Source of the DNA: Mycocentrospora acerina
Lineage: Eukaryota; Ascomycota; Dothideomycetes; Pleosporales
NCBI GenBank assembly: GCA_022701365.1
Contig: JAKUHH010000090.1
Span: 494,106-558,105, forward strand
Reading direction: 5' to 3'
DNA: 64,000 nt
Positions 11,371-21,466 of the stretch are shown here, piece after piece. Under the pieces are notes generated by a model. The model made no database searches, was not told the origin of the DNA, and was given only the letters and a program-made list of their open reading frames with translations. Position 1 is the stretch's first letter. Each line of letters starts with the position of its first letter. Both the position numbers and the translations under genes were made by a program.

Positions 11371-12381
11371 TTATAGTAATGCGACCAGATCCGAATCGAA
11401 GTCGCCATCTGCCAGAAACTGCTTATACAGTACTTCCCTGTCTGCAATTAGTTCATCCAAGTGCCGTTTTTCATATCTTTCAGCCTTTAGCCTTCTGCTC
11501 TGCAAGTGCTGATCCGCTACAAACGCCTCAATCGCATTTTCACCAATTCTGAATATATTCATCTTCTGTTTGAGAAGAATACCAGGATTTCTAGTTAGGA
11601 TATCAGACCACGTTCTGTGTTTCTTCGCCATGGCCGAGTCCACCTTTGCATGGAAGGCTTGCATGGCTTGTCCACGAATGTCGAACAATAACCCCATGCT
11701 ACACTTCAATTGTGATGTCCATGCTGTGTATCGCGCTAGTGTTCCTAAAGGTTTTATCGCGAGAACCTCTTGGACTTTCAGTTTACAATAAGCTTCCCAA
11801 GTGTAGCCTGGAAACACGATGCCATGTTGTGGACCTGTAATATCGAGCGCCCATTGCATACCGGTGGAAAGCGAAGTGACTCGAAAAATCCAGTGGTCAT
11901 TTTGGTGAGCTGCGGTTTGGCAGATGACAGTGCGACGTTCTTTTTCGAAAAGCCGGATATTGACCTCCTCAATAGTAACATGCATACCTATTTACACTTT
12001 TATCAATACGCATTCTCACCACAGATTTATGGTCTCACCTGCGAACAGCTGTTCAATAAGTTTCTTCATGTGCCCAAGGTCATACCACGATATTGTCATG
12101 AGAACAGCGAGTTTCTGCCGATTTTTCGGAAAGAGGTGATGTGGAAAGGGTACAAAAAGCCCGCCTCGTCTTGCAATGGAGCTACTGTCATCCGAAGAGC
12201 TTTTTGTATCATCGTTATTAACCGCAGGCTTGATGCACTGCTGCCATGTTGCTTCGCGGAAAGTGGAAAAAACCGACTGTAGAACGAGTGCGGCGCATAA
12301 AACACGGTTTCCTTCGGAGCCTGGAGGACCGCAAACCTTATGCATATCTTTCTGGAGTTCTTGTAGAAATTGATTTGCCAT
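11371..12381 (-). CDS. Intact paralog of the MYND-family gene, lacking the zinc finger
   Basis: Two exons, 12381-12039 and 11987-11371, join as GCAG/GTATGCATG and give 319 residues. Several blocks match the pseudogene at 10054-11152: STFREATW with HTFRENTW, FVPFPHHLFPKNRQKLAVL with FTPFPNHLVTNNQAKMAVL, MHVTIEEVNIRL with LEVSVEEITLKL, and QWALDITGPQHGI with YWVLDLSRGQYGI. The intron sits at the same place in both. No MYND cysteines are seen at the N-terminus, and the upstream frame is closed by a stop. The two copies are convergent, 218 bases apart. Molecular function is unknown. Confidence 0.68.
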
Positions 12382-13370
12382 GATGGATTTGAGCGAGGGA
12401 TAGCGATAGTTGGTTTGGGGTGCTGTGTGGCAAAGCGATGTACACTCCTACCTAAAAAGAAATACTTTTTAATGTTTCCAACAGTCACAACTACCATAGA
12501 CAGACAGCTTCCTATCTTGTGCGCTATCTGGTTGATCATTCAAGAATCGTTTAGCAGTGACTATACCGAACTTAGAAAAGAAGTCACATTGCGACAAGAG
12601 CGGAAAGTGCACAACACTGAACTAGCTCCGTTACAAAACAGCTCATTACTGAGATTAAGGCTTCCAAACCTTTCATTAGTATCAGTGTGACAAGTCATGA
12701 GAAGTGACCAACCTTGATGAGAACATGTCCGCCAACAATGGTAGTCTATCAGGTGTATCAGCGTGTGAACACCCAGTGGCCACATAGCCCCCCGCGAGCT
12801 GCAAAGAAACCGAAATTTTTACTGACGTAGCTAGAAGATCTATGTTGATGGCTAGAAGTTCCTGTTACTCCTTGGCAAGTCATAAAATAATGTATTTCTT
12901 CAAGTGTACCATCAGAAAACACGCCGTGTATAAAGTTCCTCTTCTGCTATTGTTACAGCTCTCATTCTACGTTAATAGAAAGTAAGATATCAACTGGTTC
13001 GTCGTGCTTTGAATAGGAGTACAGTATAGAACTCGTAGTGACTATCGCTGAGTTGAACAAAACGGCTCGGCAGAAGGGATTGGATATATGCAAACGTATG
13101 TAAAGAAGCTCACGGACATAAGTTGGCATTGCCGGAGAAATGGTCAACGTGAATATTTTTGCATGTAGCAGGGCAGAGGTAGAATTTAAAACAGGATGGT
13201 TGCTAGAGATACCAAGAATAGCAGAAGTAAAATTTCCCTTTATTTTCAACGTATCTACACTCTTTTTAAAACCTCAAAGGGTTATGAGGCAGTTAAGCCA
13301 TTTTGGTTCCTAGTTTTAAACGCCTTTGGACTTGTTCCTGATTTCTGCCCTCTTCAAGACTGAGAATCCT
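12382..13370. other. AT-rich intergenic region
   Basis: Short open frames occur on both strands (for example 12370-12690 plus and 12962-13249 minus), but none has recognisable motifs or plausible splice partners. No MYND-encoding exon for the gene at 11371-12381 was found here. I see nothing else in this stretch. Confidence 0.4.
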
Positions 13371-14250
13371 TTACACGCGCCCATACTCCGTTAGTCCATC
13401 ACCCTTGTTAATCTTATCGACAAGAACTATAAATTGTCCATTGATCGCGTCATCCCAGAGGGGCTCTCCTTTTGCATCAACAGGAATAGCCTTTCGTCCT
13501 TCGGGCGACTTAAGCATCGCTCGCTTCAGGTCCATTGAATTTTTCTTGAAGATCTCCTTGCGGCGAGCAAGCTCTTCTTTGGATAGGGTAGGGATGTACG
13601 GTCCCGGGTTTACTCCGTATCTATATCATAGTCAGAAGCCCTCCCAAATCCAGTATAGAGAAGGACTTACTCTGCTTTTAGTTGGCGGCCAACGTCTTCT
13701 TTCGTAAGACCAACCTTTTGTGCTGCAGACCAGTAGTAGTCCCACAGCGTCTGCATCTCAGGACCCCGTGCCACAGCCTCGGGAGTCTTATCTTTGTATG
13801 GCCCAGGAGCGCCGAGTTTAACAAGCCTGTCATGGCAGAGCTGCTGAACGTAAACAAACGTGATTTTTTACCAAAATTTCCTTTGGGGAATAAGGCGTAG
13901 CTTACCTCTATCAACATGGCTTGATCTGCATTCGGTGTAACTCCATAGTCATATTCGTCTCTCCCATATAGCTTAAAACAACGAGTGCTCTTTTCTTTGT
14001 ACCGTCGTTGAGCCGCCAGCGCATCTTTGGGAAGCTGAGGAGGTGGAGGTTTCTTAGACGTCTCAGCTACACGCTCCAAATCATACCTTGTGAGCAAATT
14101 TTTGAGCCGTTTGTCGGAGAGTAGCCAGCCGTGCTCCGCTTTGAGTTGAGCAAGCAATTTGCTGCGACCCAAAGTGGGGTGTTGTTTGTGAATGATGCGC
14201 ACGGTAGCAACAACCTCTTCGTCTGTTGGCTGGGGCGCTTTCGTCGCCAT
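13371..14250 (-). CDS. Hypothetical protein with helical N-terminal domain
   Basis: Three exons, 14250-13906, 13843-13671 and 13620-13371, give 255 residues with consistent GTAAGY donors. The N-terminal 60 residues (PTDEEVVATVRIIHKQHPTLG, SKLLAQLKAEHGWLLSDKRLKNLL) look like a compact helical domain with a helix-turn-helix spacing. A basic Pro-rich linker (KKPPPPQLPKD) follows. The C-terminal half includes FKLYGRDEYDYGVTPNADQ, GPEMQTLWDYYWSAAQK and GVNPGPYIPTLSKEEL. The splice sites and even amino-acid use argue for a real, conserved gene. I do not recognise the family and assign no function. Confidence 0.7.
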
Positions 14251-15520
14251 TGAAATACAAATAGGATCGGACCGGAGATATTGTAGATCTGGTTAGATAC
14301 CAGAGTTGGGTTGCAGCGGGCGTCGTGGTGTTCGGCCAGCCGAAGATTGCTCATTGGGTCGGCCTCTGGTGCCGACTTCTCTAGCGTGGAGTTGGCTCCC
14401 GTTCGGTTATCTTGACGACTTGTCGTCCTTTAGTTTCACCATCTTTGTGTATCCACGTTATGATGACCATTTGAAACCTCACTAAACCTTGGTCTATTTC
14501 ATGTTCTCAAGATTTTTCCTGTTTAATCAATGGCTGATATCTGTATACTCATTTTCAATCATTCAAATTCTGAGATAAGTCATTTAAGGCCATCCATAAC
14601 CTGCACGTTCTCTCTTAGCTTCTCAAGTGTACTCAAAAAGCAAATCATTTAGATCTGATGAATCTAGAACATCCCTACGATTCATTCACAAATAACATTG
14701 TTCTAGCCCAAAACTCCTACATCCTGTCATGTCCATTTTCTACGTCATCTGTTTAAACTATGTACATTCAGTAGCAAATACGTTAATTAGTATTGTAGTG
14801 ATTTTATTTTTCGTTCTCTACAAACGATTTATCCTGAACTCCTCCCCGTCTCGCACTGCCAGCATCTTGCCATAACACTTCCCCCACAATGCATGTCACT
14901 CAACTTCTTGATTGGCATTACTTCCGGGTTCAAACAGCGTTGTAGCCCGTTGCTGAATTTCTCACAATGCATGCGTGGCACCTTATGCCCACAGCAGGTC
15001 CAGATCAGGTACTCGTTTGTGTTTTGGGGGTCGCACATAATAACTTAGGATAAGCTAGTCAATAGGAATGTTGCCCAGAAGTTATGACTTATATGAGTCG
15101 TAAGTTTTGAGGATTGTAAGTATTTGCTGATAATTTTGCTGACTTAGAAATTTGTTCGTTGTTTCTAGGGTGAAAAAGATTTGGAGCGAATAGTTTAATA
15201 CCGCTAAGGATTTGAATGATGAGCAGTGATGCATTAATATGTGAATGGCAGTGATTTATTCGTATGGTTGCTACTACTTGTTGTTTGTGGAAGGCTATAA
15301 GCATGTTTGGTCTTACGATCGTAGTCACAAACAAAAGTGTGATGGTTATGCCGCAAGGTAGCACAGAGTTCTTGTGGTTGTTCGTTTTCCTAGGATTAGA
15401 TGTCCTGTAATTTGTCTATCCAGAATGTGCTGATTGTGATACAATACACCTTTAGTACTATACATGTAAATCTCTCAACCCACCATTACAGGTATCACTG
15501 TCACCGCCGAAAAAACGACG
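14251..15520. other. AT-rich intergenic region with one small Cys-rich frame
   Basis: Most of this 1.27 kb is AT-rich without coding signal. The only frame of note is 14829-15038 on the minus strand, listed separately. No repeat or RNA gene was recognised. Confidence 0.4.
14829..15038 (-). CDS. Possible small Cys-rich protein (69 residues)
   Basis: The frame starts at ATG 15038 and has no intron. It holds eight cysteines in a pattern that could bind zinc: WTCCGHKVPRMHC, RCLNPEV, DMHCGGSVMARCWQC. A CGH motif followed by spaced cysteines and a terminal CxxC is common in small uncharacterised fungal proteins. It could equally be a remnant of a longer gene. No promoter or splice evidence supports it, so confidence is low. 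Confidence 0.35.
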   Translation of the reverse strand: MCDPQNTNEYLIWTCCGHKVPRMHCEKFSNGLQRCLNPEVMPIKKLSDMHCGGSVMARCWQCETGRSSG

Positions 15521-17929
15521 CTAATCAACCTTTGAAGCTCCACTGGAAGCACTCTCCTTCTTTGCAGAATCGAGAACACTACCTAATTCACCTGCAGTAG
15601 ATTGGCCCATCTTTTTAGCCCACCTTTTCGTTTTGTACTTCCTATTCTTTTGGCGCTTGGATGTTACCACCTGCCCGGCTGCGATATGTTCGGGCGCCTG
15701 GCTGCTACCTTGAGTCGTGGGCCCACTCTGCTTCGTAGAAGTCTTATTGACAGAGATTTTTTTCTGAATCTCTTGGAAGAATGATTCCTGCTCATGTTGA
15801 GGGGTCTTCTCATGAAAGTAGTCGTGAATCAGCGTCTGAAGTGCTGTAATGTTAACATGCTCTCCTAGTCCAAGAGATGACACAGGTTCAACAGAAATAC
15901 TTGTCTTGACTTGAGAGAAAATTTTGAACTTTTCCGCATCGCATTGGGTAGTACCACCAGTTCCAGTAATTCCTAAAGTTTCCCAGGGCGTAGCTTGAAT
16001 CACGTTACTCTCAACACCTCCTACAAAATCCTGAGGCGTGATCTGGCCTGCGTTATTATTCTCTGAGATTCTGGCATTGCTTCCCGACTGCTCGATCGAA
16101 GCTTGCTCTTCGAAGTTGTCTTGAAAAATGGAAGTAGACTCAGTAATGTTAGACTTCTCGATAAATTCCGTACAGTCAGCGTATCTCTTCAGACAACTTC
16201 CCAATGCAGCCTCAGTGGTAGAAGCAATATCGCCCCCAACTTTCACGTGAATTGTCTGTTGAGTCTTGCCTTTTCGGTCTTTATACGTTTCCTTCAGCTC
16301 AGGTCGAAATGTCTGTTCACTTCTGCGGTTGAAATCCTCAAGAGCCTGCCCTTTCATCTTTTCATCATCACTCACGATAAGAGCGCGAAAGTTGACCCAA
16401 CCGTTGTTTTCTACAGTCTTGGAGATTTCTGGTGTATTGGTAGCCCAATTCGTAAGTTGAGGGTTGATTGCAGCATTATATGCCGTTCGTAATTTGTTGC
16501 TTGGTAGGGCTGGACTCTCTTTATCGGGGATTAGAGCCTGAGAATCCAGATTATCGGCATCATCAAATTCGACTGTCAATTCATGTTCGTTTTTCGCATC
16601 TTTTGACACAGGTATAGTTGTCGGCGTAGTCACAATCCCACTCATTAGTTCAAGTGTGGCAGGTGAGTCAGACTTGTTTGTACTACTGACTATCATAGTA
16701 GCTTCAGACACAATCACAGTATCAGGTGAAACCACTGTGTCGGGTGTAACAGGCCTCTGAAGAGTCTCAGTCACCACATTGAAAATAGTGTTGGTCAGCT
16801 TGCTAGTCGAGTTGGATATCATAAACTCTGTATCATCGAGAGCATCGCGGAATAAATCAACTTGGTCACGGTACTTGGCTGCTCGTTTAGAACTGTCTGT
16901 GGCTGCCTTCAAGTACTCGATAGCCTTGCGTTGCACCGTCTCTTTCTCGTCGTCGAGAGTAGACGAGAAATTTGTCATCTTATCCACAAACGCATCGTAT
17001 GACTTGAGAGTGCTGTGATTGTGATACATTGCATGCTCGCGAGCAACATTAATCTGAGTCAAAAGTGAACTTCGAATGTTGTACACCTCGCGTTGGCTGG
17101 CATGGTGATTCTCGAGAGCTTCGTGTAGCATATTCTGTAATTCAAGGGCATTTTTTGTGCTGAGAATCTGGAGGCGAGCAAGCGTCTTGTGGTCAAGCAT
17201 TTGGGCAAGCTCTTCAGGTATTTTTACAGAGGCTTTGTTCTTCGGGGGCAGATATATTTTCTCGCTTGGCATTGCCGACGTCTTCGCGAGTATCTTTTGA
17301 CCACATTGATCGATCTGAGCTAGGCTGGATGGAACAATTAGATTAGCATGTTTGTGCTGCATGACCATAGTAACACCATAACGTGGTGTTAGCGCATGAG
17401 GGGTATTGAATACAGGGATTTGCTTGCTCTTGCTGGAGGCCATGCAGACAGAACCTTCGGGTGTAGTTTCTCTGCTCATGATTGGCGCTATGTAACAATC
17501 TTGGCTCGGTGAAACAGCAGGCAGTAAGCTGCTCATCGCAGACATCGTGTGTGGTGAAGGAATACCGTAGCTAGTCATTTGATGAAGAACACCATGTCCG
17601 GTTACCGGAATTCTTTCATCATATGCCGCAGTTGTGGTGCAACCGGTATTCACCCCATGGAGCTGATATACGTTTGGAGCGCTGTGCATGTTTCCCGTTA
17701 CTGATGGATACGTAGGTGCAATGGTCGCGCCAGACCTGGAGTGAAGATTTTGGTATGCTACGTATGGGTTACAGTTGCTGGTTTTGTGGTATATGCTGCT
17801 GTTCGCCAACTTATTGCTACAGTTTTTCTTGCTGTTGCCATGTCCGCCATTCGAATGACCTCCGCGGTTGTTTGAGGTGAAGCCGCCACGCCCGTACGTG
17901 GATTGGGAATAGTTTTTGGGTGACACCAT
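15521..17929 (-). CDS. Hypothetical protein with Gly/Asn-rich N-terminus and coiled coil
   Basis: This is a single-exon frame of 802 residues from ATG 17929. The N-terminal 50 residues are Gly/Asn/Arg-rich with RGG-like pairs (YGRGGFTSNNRGGHSNGG). The next 200 residues are of low complexity, rich in Tyr, Ser and Pro. Residues about 240-385 are helical and heptad-like (IPEELAQMLDHKTLARLQIL, NALELQNMLHEALENHH, KATDSSKRAAKYRDQVDLF), suggesting a coiled coil. The C-terminal 350 residues are acidic and Ser/Thr-rich and end in a Lys/Arg cluster (KRQKNRKYKTKRWAKK) that may act as a nuclear signal. No family was recognised. RNA binding through the RG-rich segment is possible but only inferred. Confidence 0.65.
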   Translation of the reverse strand: MVSPKNYSQSTYGRGGFTSNNRGGHSNGGHGNSKKNCSNKLANSSIYHKTSNCNPYVAYQNLHSRSGATIAPTYPSVTGNMHSAPNVYQLHGVNTGCTTTAAYDERIPVTGHGVLHQMTSYGIPSPHTMSAMSSLLPAVSPSQDCYIAPIMSRETTPEGSVCMASSKSKQIPVFNTPHALTPRYGVTMVMQHKHANLIVPSSLAQIDQCGQKILAKTSAMPSEKIYLPPKNKASVKIPEELAQMLDHKTLARLQILSTKNALELQNMLHEALENHHASQREVYNIRSSLLTQINVAREHAMYHNHSTLKSYDAFVDKMTNFSSTLDDEKETVQRKAIEYLKAATDSSKRAAKYRDQVDLFRDALDDTEFMISNSTSKLTNTIFNVVTETLQRPVTPDTVVSPDTVIVSEATMIVSSTNKSDSPATLELMSGIVTTPTTIPVSKDAKNEHELTVEFDDADNLDSQALIPDKESPALPSNKLRTAYNAAINPQLTNWATNTPEISKTVENNGWVNFRALIVSDDEKMKGQALEDFNRRSEQTFRPELKETYKDRKGKTQQTIHVKVGGDIASTTEAALGSCLKRYADCTEFIEKSNITESTSIFQDNFEEQASIEQSGSNARISENNNAGQITPQDFVGGVESNVIQATPWETLGITGTGGTTQCDAEKFKIFSQVKTSISVEPVSSLGLGEHVNITALQTLIHDYFHEKTPQHEQESFFQEIQKKISVNKTSTKQSGPTTQGSSQAPEHIAAGQVVTSKRQKNRKYKTKRWAKKMGQSTAGELGSVLDSAKKESASSGASKVD

Positions 17930-19475
17930 GCTGACGCGTGAATTCCCTAGATGTCACCGATAAGTAATGTAGAAGGTGTTGCGAAAATATCGAGATGATG
18001 AAATGGTTGCAGTATAGATTTTACGAAAGGAACTATGGGCTTGACGCGCCACCTCGGTATTGACACTAAGGAGAGTATTTTGAAAGTAGTTGTTTGTGAG
18101 ATTTTGACCGTTTGTTTGTGCAAAAAAGGAGGCTTACTGCATTTGGCATTCACTGTCGACATTGGATCTTGAAACACTCTCTTTCACCTGAAAATGAGCA
18201 GCTGACTTCAGTGGTTTAATGATGTAAAGAAGTGCTGTAGGGTGGAGTTGTCCATGATGCGATATCGACATGGATAAAGGCTTTTAAATCCGCGCTGTAG
18301 AAACAGCACTGAGTGTCAGGAACAATTCTAGCAAAAATTGAAAATTAAGTTACGATGCGCGTAGCAATCGAAAATCAATCATTAAAGAGATGGAAGCACC
18401 CGCAGGGGAGACGGTGCTGGCTCGTATACTCGTTAACGAAACAATGCCCAGAGCAGTGCAAGTCAAGGTACCAGACAGGAGGAGGAAGAGAAAGGATGAC
18501 AGCGGGTGGACTAGCAAGAAATTGTGCTAGTCAAGACGCGAAACATGCGAGAACACACTGTGCAACAAGAACGCGACATGGCTGGCTGTTCATCGGATAA
18601 TGCAGAACCGGGACACAGCGATGGCAAACGAGACGATCAACGGTAGAGCAAGGAGTTTAATGCAGTGAGAACACTAAATGGACGATTACTCATGCACTCT
18701 ACCCCTCGTAGCAACACCGTATTCTGTGAAGTCGGTGGCAGATGCAAGGGATGTTGTCATACCAGGTAGCCCTTGCTACCACAACGCTAGGAGCACACGA
18801 TTGTCAGCAAAAGCATGCCTCAAGCGAAACCGCCAAAGTGCCCAAAGCATTGACGAGCAGGCATGTACCCGTGCTTCATGTATTGCTCGGGCCGAGCGCA
18901 AAGCAGCATAGTGTTGTCCGAGATGTGGGACCCGACAGGCTGGCACCCTAGTGACTAGCGTTGCACGGTCTCCAAAGAGGAGAGGGGTCTGCATCCGCCA
19001 CTCGTCGTCTCTTGTTCGCACTGCATGCGCGGCGACGAGAGTCGAGACGGCACATGCTGCAGACGCTGCAGCACTGGGTCTGGCGGGCCTGGCGGGCAGA
19101 TGATTGGCGCTGTGTTTTTTGGGTTCGCTGTCGCCGTAAGAGAAGACAGCGCTTCGCCCATGCGGGCTGCTCTGCGTTGATTTGATCGGGGAAGGCGGGC
19201 TAGTGCAGGCCGTCTTGGCATCTGGTTCGATAACCGTGTTACTGCAAAACTCCTCTTCGTCGTCCTGATGCCCGTCAAATAGTAGAGGGACTGTCCGCGA
19301 GCAATTAGCAACGGTCGCCCTCCAGAATCCCCTCGACTTGGCTGGTCTTACGATCCCCCAAAGCAGCCCGACTCGCGCACTATCAGCCGAAGCTCCGCCC
19401 TCGTCGCCATCTCGACCGCGTCCTTAATTACGCCGCACACTGCCCTCCGTCCCGTCACAACGGCTGCGGGCCCCA
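17930..19475. other. Intergenic region between divergent genes
   Basis: This 1.5 kb spacer separates the leftward 802-residue gene from the rightward gene at 19476. A short inverted repeat, GGTAGC-CCTT-GCTACC, lies near 18765-18780. Frames at 18355-18600, 18678-18951 and 18955-19311 lack coding features. Nothing else was recognised. Confidence 0.4.
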
Positions 19476-20243
19476 ATGGTTGTCCTGAAGACAGACGTGA
19501 TGCGCGAGTTCGAAGAGTTGGTGTTGGGCTTCGAGACTGGACTGCGCTACTCGCTTCAGGATGACGACGCGCAGTGCAGAGAGGACATCCATCGTGAGGC
19601 CTGCCGCTTGGCCATCTCGGACCTTAGCACAAAGTACACGCGCAAGTACATTCGTCGCTCGCTCAATGCCGCAGAGTCCGAGGGAAAGCGCGTCGAAGAG
19701 CACTTACATAGCCTTTCCCTAAGTGGATGTGCAGACGACGACAATGACGACGACGAGCAGCTGGGCGGCATACACAACGGTTACTTTCGCCTGTATTCGA
19801 CTGAGCTGTTCGACCTACTTGAGCAGCCCACCGATTTGCGCTTTGGCACCCTCCGCTTTCACAAGTACCGTGCTGGCATTCGCACATCTACGCCAGCGCC
19901 TACGCAACAGTCACCAGAAGCACCAGGAGTAACCGTAGAACTCGCACTTAACAACTCCTTCTTCGTCGCAGATTCACTAGAGACACTCCCATATCATACG
20001 TTCAGAATGCCCACCGCACCCTCATTACAAAACCGTGGCATCCTAAGCAGAAATCCAGAAGACAACGGCGCATTTCCCACTTTCGATTCTTGGTTATTAT
20101 TCACCTTTCTCGGCAATGGTTGCATAAAGCTCGAGGTTCCTATTGAAATGTGTGCAGATATTTATGGTAGTCGTCTGCAAGGGCGCGAGAACGAGGAAGT
20201 GCTATTCTGGGGCTTCTTTGTTGACGACCATGTTGAGTCGTAG
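19476..20243 (+). CDS. Hypothetical protein sharing a C-terminal domain with the gene at 26034-28128
   Basis: This is a single-exon gene of 255 residues from ATG 19476. The N-terminus is helical (TDVMREFEELVLGFETGLRY) with an acidic stretch DDDNDDDEQ near residue 90. The C-terminal half contains NGYFRLYSTELFD, LRFGTLRFHKY, LPYHTFRMP and LLFTFLGNGCIKLEVPIEM. These line up in order with EGTWALYCPKYSD, YGFGKRTLTIHS, PPHASFRTT and AVFLGNGYLQLRVDLNLL near the end of the gene at 26034-28128. That suggests a shared, undescribed domain. No catalytic signature or known family was recognised. Confidence 0.65.
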   Translation: MVVLKTDVMREFEELVLGFETGLRYSLQDDDAQCREDIHREACRLAISDLSTKYTRKYIRRSLNAAESEGKRVEEHLHSLSLSGCADDDNDDDEQLGGIHNGYFRLYSTELFDLLEQPTDLRFGTLRFHKYRAGIRTSTPAPTQQSPEAPGVTVELALNNSFFVADSLETLPYHTFRMPTAPSLQNRGILSRNPEDNGAFPTFDSWLLFTFLGNGCIKLEVPIEMCADIYGSRLQGRENEEVLFWGFFVDDHVES

Positions 20244-20731
20244 CACATGATTTGTTTGCTTGGATTGGAGTTGACGGGTGGGCGGTAGACTGGGCTTTGG
20301 AGTTGGGCGCATTCGGTTAGGCTGTTGCGTAGCCTGGCCGTTGATAAAGGGTGCAAGGACAAGCATCTACGATTTACGAATTTCCTTACAGTCTAGTTCA
20401 TTTTATTTTTTTCTCTCACTACGAGATGCACCATCGTTCTTTCGCTCTGACCTCCCCTCATTCCTGCTCATCTGTGGATGGCTTGGCCGAGCATTTTGCA
20501 TAGCATTCGCATTTTTTCAAAGGGCGGAAAACGGGGGTAGATGGTAGATAGGTGTTCATACGCAACGCTCAATATTCGGTATGTCAATGATAATGGTAGA
20601 GCACCATGGGCGAATTAGATTTCATGGAGAAACAATTCGCCGAACTTTTGCCGTTCTCACTTTTGACGCCTCGATTTCTTCACCTCTGCTGCATTTCTTC
20701 CACACATCATCTTGCTGATTTCGTACGTGAC
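20244..20731. other. Intergenic region
   Basis: This is the 3' flank of one rightward gene and the promoter of the next. An in-frame ATG at 20606 upstream of the chosen start at 20732 would add 42 residues of unconvincing sequence. Confidence 0.4.
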
Positions 20732-21466
20732 ATGGCGCCGGCACTTGCAAAACAAGCGCCAGCCTCGGCGGCAACGTCCCAGATAGCTCTGAGCGAATTT
20801 AGGCTGGGCGACAATCATACGTCCGACGCGAGCGACTCTGACCAATCAGAAGACAATGAGCGGAGCCTGTCACCATCGAGGCAGGGCAAGGGGAAAATGA
20901 GGAAGAAGAAGGACCGTCGGCAGTTCGGCGCGTTGGCAGAAGAGCTTGGGGACCTTCTTGGTAGCGCTTTCAACCCGGATAACGGCAACTCGGCTGCCGC
21001 TGATGTCGGTGTGGGTAAGTAAAGTAGAGTACTATGAAGATGAAGATGAAGATGCGACACAAACAATATCTGCATGTCAATGGGAGAAGCTGACGGAACG
21101 AAAAGGATCATCGCATGTGGACAATGATGTGGCCATGGATGCTGAGCCAGCGCCTCCTGGCAAAAAGTTGAGTACGTAATACCGCCATTGTCATCACCTC
21201 ATCTCTCTTCTCTCCTCCTAATCAAACCCCTAGATAAACGCTCCCGCCAAAACCTTAAAAGAATGGAAGCTCGTCAGCAACGAGAGAAGATGCAAACGGA
21301 TGCCAGGAATGAAACTGCCACACGTTCAAAAGTAACAACTTCAGATCGTGGGGGCATCGTCAAAAAGAACAAGAAAATGACGGCTACCGAGAAGAGGAGG
21401 GCAAGAGAGAAGGAGGCGAGGATCAGGAAGGCAGTGGAGGCAGGGGATAAGATGGATATTGAGTAA
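20732..21466 (+). CDS. Small basic, probably nuclear protein, unknown function
   Basis: Three exons, 20732-21014, 21106-21171 and 21234-21466, give 193 residues. The donors are GTAAGT and GTACGT and the last acceptor is CCCCTAG. The N-terminal third is rich in Ala and Ser, with an acidic Ser block (SDASDSDQSEDNE) typical of casein kinase 2 sites. A basic patch KMRKKKDRRQFG leads to the amphipathic segment LAEELGDLLGSAFN. The C-terminal exon is strongly basic and helical (KRSRQNLKRMEARQQREK, KKNKKMTATEKRRAREKEAR). The pattern resembles small nucleolar or ribosome-assembly proteins, but no family was identified with certainty. Confidence 0.68.

Noticed and set aside
18765..18780. Inverted repeat GGTAGC-CCTT-GCTACC as a possible terminator or RNA gene
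   Set aside because: It is short, isolated and not next to a T run or a gene end; chance is a sufficient explanation.
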